Positions 27,239 to 36,359 of a DNA stretch of 64,000 bases are shown one piece after another (within the stretch, counting starts at the first letter, position 1; every line of letters starts with the position of its first letter). This DNA comes from Grimontia celer (GTDB lineage Bacteria > Pseudomonadota > Gammaproteobacteria > Enterobacterales > Vibrionaceae): positions 1,612,001-1,676,000 of the forward strand of contig NZ_FIZX01000001.1 in assembly GCF_900055185.1 (NCBI RefSeq). Direction: 5' to 3'. A program made the translations under genes and the position numbers. A model generated the notes under the pieces. The model was not told the origin of the DNA. It worked only from the letters and a program-made list of their open reading frames with translations, and made no database searches.

Positions 27239-28138
27239 ATGCTTCCCGGCATGCTTTACATTTTTCTACCTTTGGTTGTTGGCTATTTCATCACGATCAA
27301 AAGTGCTTCTTTGCTCGAAACCATCAACCGATCTACATCTCGTTTGGTCTTTGTCATCCTGGGTTTGATGGGATTGAGCCTTGCAGGGCTGGATAACCTT
27401 TCCAGCAATCTCAATCAGATCCTACTGCTCGCCGTCACCTTCTTCTTTTGTATCGGTATCTGTAACCTTTTAGCCCTGCCCCTTTTAGACAAGGTACTGA
27501 AAACCAAGACCGAACAGCACAAACGTGAAGTACCGGTTTCTGCTATGGCAATGGAGTCCGTCAAACTGGTGTTTGTCGTGGGTGGTGGCCTCATTCTCGG
27601 ATTAGTTCTTCCGATTCCTTTGGATTGGGTAGACCCTACCAGCGAAGGTATTCTGCTTATTCTTCTTTTCCTGATTGGTATTCAGCTTCGTAACAGTGGC
27701 ATGACGCTGAAACAAATCATTCTGAATAAGAAAGGGTTGAGCGTTGCCCTGATAGTCATCATTACTTCTTGGCTGGGTGGGCTTCTCGCAGCATGGACTC
27801 TCGACCTTCCATATAATTATGGTTTGGCGATGGCTTCAGGCTTTGGTTGGTATTCTCTGGCGGGTATTTTGATGGGTGATGCGCTTGGCCCTGTTTATGG
27901 TGGTGCTTCATTTATGTTGGAACTTTCCCGCGAGCTTGTCGCAATTATTCTTATTCCTCTGCTTATTGCCCGATATCCTCTCACCGCTATCGGTTACGGT
28001 GGTGCAACTTCTATGGACTTTACTCTTCCAATTATTCAAACCACAGGCGGCGTGAAGTGTGTACCTATTGCTATCGTCAGTGGGTTTATCCTGAGCTTAC
28101 TAGTTCCAATACTCATGCTGTTCTTTGTTGCTCTGTGA
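27239..28138 (+). CDS. lysO: Lysine exporter LysO (YbjE) family
   Basis: 299 residues, about eight membrane helices, matching the LysO/DUF340 exporter that removes excess lysine from the cytoplasm. The family regions MESVKLVFVVGGGLILG, LLFLIGIQLR and the conserved ASGFGWYSLAGIL / LSRELVAIILIPLL segments are present. Two in-frame ATGs, four codons apart, could start it. In E. coli the gene is controlled by ArgP and lysine; no ArgP site or lysine riboswitch is recognisable here. It converges with ptsG. Confidence 0.9.
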   Translation: MLPGMLYIFLPLVVGYFITIKSASLLETINRSTSRLVFVILGLMGLSLAGLDNLSSNLNQILLLAVTFFFCIGICNLLALPLLDKVLKTKTEQHKREVPVSAMAMESVKLVFVVGGGLILGLVLPIPLDWVDPTSEGILLILLFLIGIQLRNSGMTLKQIILNKKGLSVALIVIITSWLGGLLAAWTLDLPYNYGLAMASGFGWYSLAGILMGDALGPVYGGASFMLELSRELVAIILIPLLIARYPLTAIGYGGATSMDFTLPIIQTTGGVKCVPIAIVSGFILSLLVPILMLFFVAL

Positions 28139-28163
28139 TGAATGACACGACGAGATGACAAAG

Positions 28164-28192
28164 AAAAAGGAGAGCCGAAGCTCTCCTTTTTT
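28164..28192. terminator. Bidirectional intrinsic terminator (lysO / ptsG)
   Basis: Stem GGAGAGC / GCTCTCC with CGAA tetraloop, extended by A/T runs; between converging genes. Confidence 0.92.
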
Positions 28193-28219
28193 AATAGCGA
28201 GGGGGAACGCTATTTTCAA

Positions 28220-29653
28220 TTAGTTGTTGCGGATCCACTCATCCATGTCTGATTTAAGATTGTCAGACTTGGTACCGAAGATAGCCTGAACACCGCCGCC
28301 AGCCATTACTACGCCAGCCGCACCCAGTTTCTTCAGTTGGTCTTGGTCAACTTTATCAACACTTGCCACAGCGACACGCAGACGTGTGATACAAGCATCC
28401 AAACCAGTGATGTTGTCTTTACCACCGAAAGCCATTACCAAGTTCTTCGCCATTTCAGATTCAGAACCCTCTGCCGCTGCTGTAGTTTCATCTTCGTCTT
28501 CACGACCTGGAGTTTTCAGGTCCAGCTTAACGATGGCAACGCGGAATACGATGTAGTAGAACACTGCGTAGCACAGACCCAGGATTGGGAACAGCCACAT
28601 TTTCTGAGAGTTCGCAGACAGCACCACAAAGTCAATCAGACCGTGTGAGAATGACGTACCGTGAACCATACCCAGCAAGTTGGTCAGTACAAATGCAGTA
28701 CCTGCCAGAATTGCGTGGATAACGTACAGAACTGGTGCAACGAACAGGAATGCAAACTCGATTGGTTCGGTGATACCCGTCAGGAATGAAGTCAGCGCAG
28801 CTGAAACCATGATACCACCCACTTTCGCGCGGTTTTCTGGTTTCGCGGTGTGCCACATTGCAATCGCTGCAGCTGGCAGACCATACATCTTGAACATGAA
28901 GCCACCAGCCAGCTGACCGAAGCCATTACCCGCTGCGCGAGACGCCGCGTCTGCTTCCAGGTAACAAGTCAGTACACCAGTACGCGCTTCGCCCGCTGCG
29001 TTCACACATGAGCCCGCTTCGAAGAAGAAAGGTACGTTCCAGACGTGGTGCAGACCAAATGGGATAAGAGAACGTTCAACGATACCGTAGATACCGAATG
29101 CTGCTACTGGGTTCTGGTTAGCTGCCCAGTGTGAGAAAGCACCGATTGCAGCGCCGATTGGTGGCCAGATAACAGAAAGCAGCAGTGCCAGACCAATAGC
29201 ACAGAAGCCGGTCATGATTGGAACAAAGCGCTTACCCGCAAAGAAGCCAAGGTAGTCAGGCAGTTGGATACGGAAGAAGCGATTGAATGCCCAAGCAGCC
29301 ACACCACCAACCAGAATGCCACCAAGCACACCAGTATCAATCTTCTCTACACCCATCACTTGTGCCATAACGCCAAGCGTGGCAGCCATGATGCCGTAAC
29401 CAACGATTGCTGCTAGACCCGCAACACCGTCGTTATTGGTAAAGCCAAGTGCAACACCTACTGCGAACAGCAGTGGCATTTGGCCAAATACCGAACCACC
29501 GGCACTTTCCATGATTTGTGAAACAACAGAAGGCAGCCAGCTAAAGTCGGCAGCACCAACACCCAGCAAGATACCCGCAACCGGCAAAACCGATACAGGC
29601 AGCATCAGCGCCTTACCGACTTTTTGCATGTTCGCAAACAGGTTTTTAAACAT
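28220..29653 (-). CDS. ptsG: Glucose PTS enzyme IICB
   Basis: 477 residues, same length as E. coli PtsG and alike throughout. Imports glucose and phosphorylates it to glucose-6-phosphate using phosphate from EIIA-Glc. The membrane IIC part (1-385) carries [13 protein letters not shown] and the substrate motif GITEPIEF. A linker LKTPGRED follows, then the IIB domain with the phosphorylated Cys in [10 protein letters not shown] (around residue 420) and the C-terminal [19 protein letters not shown]. Own promoter region with a candidate CRP site. AGGAG is placed well before the ATG, in a context resembling the region paired by SgrS in enterics (inference). Confidence 0.95.
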   Translation of the reverse strand: MFKNLFANMQKVGKALMLPVSVLPVAGILLGVGAADFSWLPSVVSQIMESAGGSVFGQMPLLFAVGVALGFTNNDGVAGLAAIVGYGIMAATLGVMAQVMGVEKIDTGVLGGILVGGVAAWAFNRFFRIQLPDYLGFFAGKRFVPIMTGFCAIGLALLLSVIWPPIGAAIGAFSHWAANQNPVAAFGIYGIVERSLIPFGLHHVWNVPFFFEAGSCVNAAGEARTGVLTCYLEADAASRAAGNGFGQLAGGFMFKMYGLPAAAIAMWHTAKPENRAKVGGIMVSAALTSFLTGITEPIEFAFLFVAPVLYVIHAILAGTAFVLTNLLGMVHGTSFSHGLIDFVVLSANSQKMWLFPILGLCYAVFYYIVFRVAIVKLDLKTPGREDEDETTAAAEGSESEMAKNLVMAFGGKDNITGLDACITRLRVAVASVDKVDQDQLKKLGAAGVVMAGGGVQAIFGTKSDNLKSDMDEWIRNN

Positions 29654-30134
29654 AAAAACGCTCCTGATTAATATTGAGTTGCTTTTAAACTCAAATCGAT
29701 GCGAGTTCTCGACAACCCAGTAACTTTTTTTGTATTCGCTGAGTAATATAGGACTGCTCAGTTACAGTGACTACGTAACACGATTTAGTTGTTCAGAAAG
29801 TAAATATAGATCACACACAAAACCAGCAGGATAGCAGTTTTGATACTGCCTATCTCCCTGTTTTAACAGGACTTTAGTTAATTAAAACCAAACATTGGTT
29901 GATCTTCGTTCAACAAAATTCTTCTTCCCCATAAGTTATTTAATGTAACGAAATTAGTAATAATCGACGCCCCATCGTTACAGAGAGATATATCATTTAT
30001 CTTATTGTATTTGTTAAATTTTCACTTCCATACATTAGTATTTTGTATAGATCGCAAACACCTTTAGTGATTTTCATTCTACACAACAGTTTGCCGTATA
30101 TTTTCCCTTCAGCTTTGGCTTGACAGGAATAAAG
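29654..30134. other. Divergent intergenic region, ptsG / M16 protease
   Basis: About 480 bases, AT-rich, with no gene. Apart from the candidate CRP site and short inverted repeats (GATAGCAGTTTTGATACTG area), I see nothing I can name. Confidence 0.4.
29800..29815 (-). promoter_or_regulatory. Candidate CRP site upstream of ptsG
   Basis: Minus strand TGTGA-TCTATA-TTTAC: one perfect half site, the other weak. Located about 150 bases upstream of the ptsG start, where cAMP-CRP control would be expected. Confidence 0.4.
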
Positions 30135-32915
30135 ATGAGAACAATTAGACTATTCGTATACTTTTTCTTAGGCGTTGTTTTAACTGGGTGTCAAAGCACC
30201 CTCATTGATCAGCCTTTTACCGCTGATGAGAGCTGGCAGTCAGCCACTTTAGAAAATGGACTTGTTGTTCATATTAAAGAAGTGCCGGGTGAGGCTGTGT
30301 CCACACGCTTCATGGTTCGCACAGGGTCCAGAGACGAGGCTGATGATCAGAAGGGTTACGCCCATTTCCTCGAACATATGGCGTTTAATGGCAGCGAAGC
30401 CTTCCCTAAAAATGAAGTTGTCTCGCTGTTTGGCGACGAAGGTGTGGCTTTTGGTCAACATCTCAACGCGTTTACTTCGTACACTCATACCGTCTACCAG
30501 GTAGACCTTCCCTCCAATGAAAAACTCTCTGATACTCTGGCCTGGTATCGGGAAATCGCTACTTCACTGACTTTGGAATCCGAAGAGATCACCAAGGAAC
30601 AAGGTGTTGTGTTAGGGGAGTTTCGCTTTTCTTTTCAGGGTCACAGCGACGCAAGCAGCGCCGATTTTGAAATCTATCGACTGATTGCCGAACAGCTATA
30701 TAACGTCGACGAGGATGTCCTTGGTAACGAAGATAGCATCCGAAATATCTCTGAAAATCGATTAAGAGATTTCTATCAAACCCACTACACACCTAGCCGC
30801 AGCGAAATTTTCATTGCAGGTGATGTCGATGCAGCGTCGACCATCCAAGAGATAAGTGCACTTTTCGCCACTTGGACGGCGACAGATCAACACGCTCCAA
30901 TACATAAAGCCTCTCCGCTAAGCCGTGGAGAAAACAGTATCGTTCGGGTGAATGACGTTTCATTCCCCTCCACGACCTTGCTCTTTGATTTGGGCGCAAA
31001 CCCAATGGAGACAGCCGCTGACTTTGAAAATTTTGCTGCCGCAAGTATTTTGTCGAATGCTATCAGCACACGCTTGAATGACCGCGCAAGAGACCTAAAT
31101 GCTCCTGTACAAAGTACCCATGCTCAGCTGATTCAGTGGTTTGAACGCATGGTCCTCAGCATTCAGGTTTCTTACGAAACACCAAAGCAACAGGAAGCTA
31201 TGTTGTTTCTTGGCGAGGAGTTGGCCACTTTACGTGATCATGGTTTGAGCACTCTGGAAGTTGAAGCTCAAACCAGTGACTTCCTGAAGCTTGAGTCAAC
31301 TTTCGCTGACAACTATACCGCTCGCGACTATGCCGAAGACCATGTCTTTTTCCGCATGATAGGCAGGCAGACTTTGTCACCGGAGACCTACAAGTCATTG
31401 TCGACCGTCTTCGTCAACCGCGCAGATAAAGCCTGGTTCAATAAAGAACTCAAATCATTGCTCACGACCAATGATGTTCAATCGCTCGTTGCATTAGAAC
31501 ATCACATCTACCCTACTGAGCAAGTAAAGCAGCAACAGCTGGCTTTGGTTGCTGATATGCAAAAGGCGTTCAATCAAACCGGCAATGTGTTAGTTCTGCC
31601 CGACGTTGTTTCGGACTTCCCTCAGCCTGACAAAACTGGCGAGATCGTGGCGATACAAGATCTCGATGCCAACACTACCCAATGGCAACTCAGCAATGGC
31701 GTTACTGTGTACCTGAGACACATGCCAAACTCAGGCGATGATGTTCATGTATATGCCGGTTCTAAAGGTGGCCTGGCGGCGCTTCCGCCCTCTTTGCGCC
31801 CTGCGGGTCTGTTGATGCCGGGCGCTTATTCTGAAAGTGGTCTTGGCGGATTGTCGTTCAATGACTACAACCGACTGATGGTCAAAGAGAATGCCTATAT
31901 AGAACCTATGGTATGGGAACACCTACATGGGTTTTATGGTAGCTCCACCAGAGCCTCTTTACCCTTAGTACTTGCTTCAATGTTCCAAGGCTTCCAGCAC
32001 GCCACGCTGGATGAAGAGATGTTCGAACGCCATAAAGCGCAATTCATCAAGAATAACCGTCAATACCTCGAGTCCGTTGATGGTAAAGCTCTGATGGCTG
32101 TTTCAAATGAAATCTATGATGAGAATTCAGTTCGCCACACTCTTACGCCTGAGGACTATGAAAAGGTCGGTGCTAATGATGTGGTAAAGGCTTACGACAA
32201 CCTGATGAAAACCAATCGAGGGATTGTGTATGTCATCGCCGGAGATATCCCTATCGATGAATTCAAACCTCTTGCGCGAACTTATCTCGCCGGCATGACG
32301 TTCAAAGACTTGCCGTCTGAAGGCCTCTATGACGTGAAGTTAGAGCCGAAAAAAGACGAATTCACCATTGCTTTTGGTCCCGCAGGTAACAATGTGGAGC
32401 TGTTTACCATGTTCGCCCGGGATGCTGAGGTTAAAACCACCAAAGACTACTTCCTGGCTGATATTGCGGGACGCATTCTTACCGCTCGCCTGACGGAACA
32501 AGTCCGAGAGACAGGGAGCTTAGATTACTCTCCCTACTCGTTTGTGATGTGGCCTGAAGGTGCAGATACTCAGCAATTGCTTATTGTCATGAGCTCTTCA
32601 GTCATAAAACGAAAAGAGGCACGGGTAGCCCTGGATGAGATTGCCGACTCTATTGGACATGGTGCAACACCAGAGGAATTCAGCAGTACCTCCAAGCAGT
32701 TATCTCATGCACTACAAGATGGGTTATCACAACCTCAAGAGCAGGCACGCATGATATTTAATTATGTGCTGGCGGACGCTGATCCTTTAGCAGTGGTTGA
32801 CCCTGACAGCGTGATTGACGCATTAACACAAGAAGATATAAACCAATATCTGAAAGCATTTACGTCAAAATCCGCCATCCGGATAGACGTGACAAATTTG
32901 CCGTCAGCGCCATAA
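30135..32915 (+). CDS. M16-family zinc protease, lipoprotein (PqqL/insulinase-like)
   Basis: 926 residues from MRTIRLF (AGGA eight bases upstream). Lipoprotein signal with lipobox VLTGC (Cys19), so membrane-anchored facing the periplasm. N-terminal M16 domain holds the inverted zinc motif HFLEH (about residue 75-79) with the third ligand Glu expected in the EQGVVLGE region. A second, inactive M16 domain and two further homologous domains follow, giving the full four-domain, pitrilysin/PqqL-size architecture. It should cut peptides in the periplasm. Monocistronic with own terminator. Substrate unknown. Confidence 0.9.
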   Translation: MRTIRLFVYFFLGVVLTGCQSTLIDQPFTADESWQSATLENGLVVHIKEVPGEAVSTRFMVRTGSRDEADDQKGYAHFLEHMAFNGSEAFPKNEVVSLFGDEGVAFGQHLNAFTSYTHTVYQVDLPSNEKLSDTLAWYREIATSLTLESEEITKEQGVVLGEFRFSFQGHSDASSADFEIYRLIAEQLYNVDEDVLGNEDSIRNISENRLRDFYQTHYTPSRSEIFIAGDVDAASTIQEISALFATWTATDQHAPIHKASPLSRGENSIVRVNDVSFPSTTLLFDLGANPMETAADFENFAAASILSNAISTRLNDRARDLNAPVQSTHAQLIQWFERMVLSIQVSYETPKQQEAMLFLGEELATLRDHGLSTLEVEAQTSDFLKLESTFADNYTARDYAEDHVFFRMIGRQTLSPETYKSLSTVFVNRADKAWFNKELKSLLTTNDVQSLVALEHHIYPTEQVKQQQLALVADMQKAFNQTGNVLVLPDVVSDFPQPDKTGEIVAIQDLDANTTQWQLSNGVTVYLRHMPNSGDDVHVYAGSKGGLAALPPSLRPAGLLMPGAYSESGLGGLSFNDYNRLMVKENAYIEPMVWEHLHGFYGSSTRASLPLVLASMFQGFQHATLDEEMFERHKAQFIKNNRQYLESVDGKALMAVSNEIYDENSVRHTLTPEDYEKVGANDVVKAYDNLMKTNRGIVYVIAGDIPIDEFKPLARTYLAGMTFKDLPSEGLYDVKLEPKKDEFTIAFGPAGNNVELFTMFARDAEVKTTKDYFLADIAGRILTARLTEQVRETGSLDYSPYSFVMWPEGADTQQLLIVMSSSVIKRKEARVALDEIADSIGHGATPEEFSSTSKQLSHALQDGLSQPQEQARMIFNYVLADADPLAVVDPDSVIDALTQEDINQYLKAFTSKSAIRIDVTNLPSAP

Positions 32916-32920
32916 ATGCG

Positions 32921-32946
32921 AAAAGCCGGGAGTTATCCCGGCTTTT
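32921..32946. terminator. Intrinsic terminator after M16 protease gene
   Basis: Stem AAAAGCCGGGA / TCCCGGCTTTT, loop GTTA, T-run after; converging genes. Confidence 0.92.
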
Positions 32947-32989
32947 TCTTTCACTTGACCCAGTCTACAGATAGTTCTTATTGATAAGC

Positions 32990-33685
32990 TCAGGTATCGG
33001 TAAAAATACTCTCCAAATCCACCGTTCTGTTTTTCCAATATGAAAGATTGAGACTTGCTTCGATATGGTTAAGGTGAGATTTCATGAGCTCAACAGCCTT
33101 CAGTTTGTTACCACTGGCCACCGCCTCAATAATCTCTCCATGGTCATGACACCCACAGTCTAACTGCTTCTCTCTTTGATACAACGCGATGATAAGGGAG
33201 CTTCTGGTGATCAAGTCATTGAGGATTTCAGCGAGAACCTTGTTTCCGCTCAACGTTGCTAATAGAAGATGGAAGTCGCCTGATAGCTTAATGATTTCTC
33301 GGCGATTTCCGCTTTTCTTTGCAGCTTTTTCTTTCTCTACATGCTTGGTTAACCGAAGTAAATCCGATTCCGATGCTCGCCCAACCAAGTTCTCTATAAT
33401 TCCTTGCTCCACAAGTGCTCGTGCAGCCAGGACATCGCTCGCTTCTTCAAGTGTGGGCTCGGAAACACTCGCGCCTTTGTTTGGCGATATGGTCACAATC
33501 CTTCGAAGCGCGAGGCGCTGAATGGCAGCTCTGACATGATTTCTGTTAGCTCCAAAGGCTTCGACTAACTGGTGTTCCACCAGCCTTGTCCCTGGTGGCA
33601 ATCGCTGATCTCCGATAGCCTGGCTAACAGCATCAATGATTCTGTTAATTTCTGTCTCTTTGTGTGATTGCCCCAGAACACCCAT
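32990..33685 (-). CDS. GntR-family (FadR/FCD subgroup) regulator of the ABC-racemase operon
   Basis: 231 residues from MGVLGQSHK (AGAGG upstream). N-terminal winged HTH (about 10-75; LPPGTRLVEHQLVEAFGANR and VRAAIQRLALRRIV), then a helical FCD ligand-binding domain (85-220) with the metal-binding residues typical of the subgroup (DFHLLLA, HDHGEIIEAV, SHLNHIE). It is divergent from a PotABCD-like operon. A palindrome lies directly ahead of both its own gene and the operon, so it most likely represses both and is released by the imported substrate or a product of it. Confidence 0.9.
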   Translation of the reverse strand: MGVLGQSHKETEINRIIDAVSQAIGDQRLPPGTRLVEHQLVEAFGANRNHVRAAIQRLALRRIVTISPNKGASVSEPTLEEASDVLAARALVEQGIIENLVGRASESDLLRLTKHVEKEKAAKKSGNRREIIKLSGDFHLLLATLSGNKVLAEILNDLITRSSLIIALYQREKQLDCGCHDHGEIIEAVASGNKLKAVELMKSHLNHIEASLNLSYWKNRTVDLESIFTDT

Positions 33686-33696
33686 AGCCACCTCTA

Positions 33697-33712
33697 AAAT
33701 TGTTAGCAATTT
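33697..33712. promoter_or_regulatory. Operator 1 of the GntR regulator (autoregulatory)
   Basis: Near-perfect palindrome AAATTGTTAGCAATTT just upstream of the regulator's own ribosome site. Its core ATTGTTAGCAAT matches operator 2 (ATTGCTAGCAAT) at 11 of 12 bases. Confidence 0.72.
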
Positions 33713-33789
33713 CAGGATTGCATATTTCTACCTTCTCGCCAACCTCTAAATTATCGGCCAAATATCACGCACTACATTAGAGAAAATCC

Positions 33790-33804
33790 GCACCGATTTG
33801 TTGC
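33790..33804. promoter_or_regulatory. Possible NtrC-like activator site
   Basis: GCACCGATTTGTTGC resembles GCAC-N7-GTGC with one mismatch, about 95 bases upstream of the predicted sigma-54 start, a usual place for NtrC. Weak match; inference only. Confidence 0.3.
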
Positions 33805-33866
33805 AATAACTAGCCAAACAAAAAGATAAAAACGAATAATTCTTTGATAATTATTACTTTACTCAC

Positions 33867-33883
33867 TTGGCACATTATCTGCT
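33867..33883 (+). promoter_or_regulatory. Candidate sigma-54 promoter of the ABC operon
   Basis: TTGGCAC-ATTATC-TGCT keeps the invariant GG and GC of -24/-12 promoters with correct spacing (consensus TGGCACG-N4-TTGCW, differing at two bases). Transcription would begin near 33894, directly in front of operator 2. Confidence 0.5.
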
Positions 33884-33895
33884 GAATACCTCTCC

Positions 33896-33913
33896 AAGAT
33901 TGCTAGCAATCTT
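33896..33913. promoter_or_regulatory. Operator 2 of the GntR regulator (ABC operon)
   Basis: Perfect 18-base palindrome AAGATTGCTAGCAATCTT placed just upstream of the CAGGAG ribosome site of the ATPase gene. Shares its core with operator 1 beside the regulator gene. Confidence 0.78.
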
Positions 33914-33928
33914 TTTCAGGAGAGTAGT

Positions 33929-34948
33929 ATGAAAGGAAAAGTGAGTCTTGTCGGCCTAACAAAGAAATACGGTGAAAGCCTCGCCGTCGACGATTTAAAC
34001 CTGACAATTGAGGCTGGACAATACTGCTGCTTATTAGGTCCCAGCGGTTGTGGAAAAAGCACCACGCTTAGAATGATTGCAGGTCATGAAGCCGTGTCTT
34101 CGGGGCAAGTGCTTCTGAACAACAAAGATGTCACGCATGCCTCTCCCCGGCAGCGAGGCACGGCGATGATGTTTCAGAACTATGCGCTTTTTCCACACAT
34201 GACATGCCTTGAGAATGTCGCCTACGGGTTAAAAGTCGCTGGCATCAACAAAGATGAGCGAACTATCGCTTCAAAAGAGATGCTTGAACTTGTAGGAATG
34301 ATTGAGCATCAACATAAACTACCTGCCCATCTTTCCGGCGGCCAGCAGCAGCGAATCGCGCTAGCGAGAGCACTCATATGCAAACCTGACGTCATATTGC
34401 TTGATGAACCTCTCTCAGCACTCGATCCCTTTCTTAGGATCCAAATGCGCAAGGAGCTGAAGCGTATACAGCGGCAATTGGGACTGACGTTTATCCATGT
34501 TACCCATTCTCAGGAAGAGGCCTTTGCATTGGCCGACGTCGCTGTGGTGATGAAAGATGGCATTATTGAACAAAGCGGCACGCCGAAATCTATTTTCGAA
34601 AAGCCAGCTTCGGCGTTTGTTGCGGATTTTATCGGTGGTCACAATGTGATTGTTCCCAGCCCTTCTCTGTCAGATATCCCTTCACCCTTTTCTGTTCGCG
34701 CTGACCATATCGAAATCACCCCAAAGGACGAAAAATCCTGTCACGACACTATCTCAGTTGCTGCTGAAATTATCGATGTGGAGTTTCAGGCCCAGTTCTA
34801 TTTCGTCGAGGCCGACATCGGTGACGGCCAGAGATGTATGTGCTTTATCCCCGAAAGCCAATTGGACCCCCTTCTTGTTACCTCCGGCCAGAAAGTTGAC
34901 CTCAACTGGCGGAGGGATCAGATGAACCCTTTCAACATTACCCATTAG
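33929..34948 (+). CDS. ABC importer ATPase, PotA-like
   Basis: 339 residues. ATPase domain (about 5-235) with Walker A GPSGCGKSTT, Q-loop FQNYALFPHM, signature LSGGQQQRIALARAL, Walker B VILLDEPLSALD and switch His in THSQEEAFALAD. The C-terminal part is a TOBE-type regulatory domain, shorter and more divergent than in PotA. First gene of a five-gene operon (ATPase, binding protein, two permeases, racemase). The family imports polyamines, iron or small nitrogen compounds. Confidence 0.92.
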   Translation: MKGKVSLVGLTKKYGESLAVDDLNLTIEAGQYCCLLGPSGCGKSTTLRMIAGHEAVSSGQVLLNNKDVTHASPRQRGTAMMFQNYALFPHMTCLENVAYGLKVAGINKDERTIASKEMLELVGMIEHQHKLPAHLSGGQQQRIALARALICKPDVILLDEPLSALDPFLRIQMRKELKRIQRQLGLTFIHVTHSQEEAFALADVAVVMKDGIIEQSGTPKSIFEKPASAFVADFIGGHNVIVPSPSLSDIPSPFSVRADHIEITPKDEKSCHDTISVAAEIIDVEFQAQFYFVEADIGDGQRCMCFIPESQLDPLLVTSGQKVDLNWRRDQMNPFNITH

Positions 34949-34965
34949 TTACCAAGGAAAGGAAT

Positions 34966-36300
34966 ATGAAAGACGAAAAATCTGCAATCAAGAGTCAAGA
35001 TGTTACGGATAACGATGCCAACGCCCCGCAAGATAAAACGCGCCGAAAGCTCCTTAAAGGGGCTGCCGTCGCCACTGCAGCGGCAGCAAGTAGTGGCCTT
35101 ATCACAGGTTTTCCTATGATCTGGGCACAGAACATCAAAAATATTACCTTGCGCCAATTTGGTACGGGTGTGTCTAACCTCAATGCGATTGCTGAGAAAT
35201 GTAAAGAGGATTTGGGCTTTAATCTGCAACTCACCTCTTTGGATTCTGACAGCGTCACACAACGTGCGGTGACACAGCCTGGCTCCTATGACATCGCTGA
35301 TATTGAATACTGGATTTGTAAGAAGGTCTTCCCTTCTCGCGTATTGCAGCCTTTAGACACATCCAGGCTGAAACTGTACGACAAAATATCTCCGCTTTTC
35401 ATCAACGGAAAGCTGACACCGGAATCACCTATCGCACAGGGCACCGCGCCGCATACTGTAGGCTTTGTAGAAGGGCAGAATTCAACCACATTTGCCAAGT
35501 CACCCACTGACTGGATGACCTTAATTCCCACTATCTACAATGCCGACACCTTAGGTATCCGCCCAGATCTCATCAATCGTCCGATCGAGAATTGGTCAGA
35601 CATTATGGACCCTGCGTTTAAAGGTAAAGCATCGATTTTAAACATTCCTTCCATTGGAATCATGGATGCCGCCATGATCTGCGAATCGATGGGCGCGGTC
35701 TCTTATGTAGACAAAGGGAACATGACAAAAGAGGAAATCGACAAGACGATTGATGTGCTTATCGAAGCCAAAAAACAGGGGCAGTTCCGCGCGTTTTGGA
35801 AATCTTTTGATGAGTCCGTCAACCTGATGGCTTCAGGCGAAGTCGTCATTCAAAGCATGTGGTCACCGGCAGTCGCTGCCGTCCGCAGCCGCGGTATTCC
35901 TTGTGTTTATCAGCCGCTGAAAGAAGGTTATCGCGCTTGGGGTGGCGGTCTTGGCTTAGCATCTCATCTTTCTGGTCTTGAACTCGATGCTGCCTATGAG
36001 TACCTCGATTGGTACCTATCAGGATGGGTCGGTGCTTACCTCAATCGTCAGGGTTACTACAGCGCGGCACCGGAAACCTCAAAAGCCTTCATGTCTGAAG
36101 ATGAATGGGGCTTCTGGATTGATGGTAAAGCGGCTACCTCTGACATCTTGAGCCCAACCGGACAATTGATGGAAAAAGCAGGAGCAGTCCGGGATGGCGG
36201 TTCTTACTGGGATCGTATGGGCAGTGTTGCTTGCTGGAACTCTGTCATGGATGAAAACAAATACATGATCCGTAAGTGGAACGAATTCACCGTTTCCTAA
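34966..36300 (+). CDS. ABC importer substrate-binding protein, Tat-exported (PotD-like)
   Basis: 444 residues, starting 17 bases after the ATPase gene. Twin-arginine signal TRRKLLKG followed by an Ala-rich hydrophobic stretch, so the protein is probably folded before export; most PotD-type proteins use Sec instead. The mature part has the binding-protein fold of the spermidine/putrescine type (VGFVEGQNSTTF, PAFKGKASILNIPSIGIMDA, AWGGGLGLASHL). The substrate is not certain: polyamine, amino acid or hydantoin-like compound. Confidence 0.88.
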   Translation: MKDEKSAIKSQDVTDNDANAPQDKTRRKLLKGAAVATAAAASSGLITGFPMIWAQNIKNITLRQFGTGVSNLNAIAEKCKEDLGFNLQLTSLDSDSVTQRAVTQPGSYDIADIEYWICKKVFPSRVLQPLDTSRLKLYDKISPLFINGKLTPESPIAQGTAPHTVGFVEGQNSTTFAKSPTDWMTLIPTIYNADTLGIRPDLINRPIENWSDIMDPAFKGKASILNIPSIGIMDAAMICESMGAVSYVDKGNMTKEEIDKTIDVLIEAKKQGQFRAFWKSFDESVNLMASGEVVIQSMWSPAVAAVRSRGIPCVYQPLKEGYRAWGGGLGLASHLSGLELDAAYEYLDWYLSGWVGAYLNRQGYYSAAPETSKAFMSEDEWGFWIDGKAATSDILSPTGQLMEKAGAVRDGGSYWDRMGSVACWNSVMDENKYMIRKWNEFTVS

Positions 36301-36359
36301 TGCGCTACGTTCAGGCTGGTTAGCGCCAGCTTACCAGCCTGATTTTTTAAGGTTTTACT

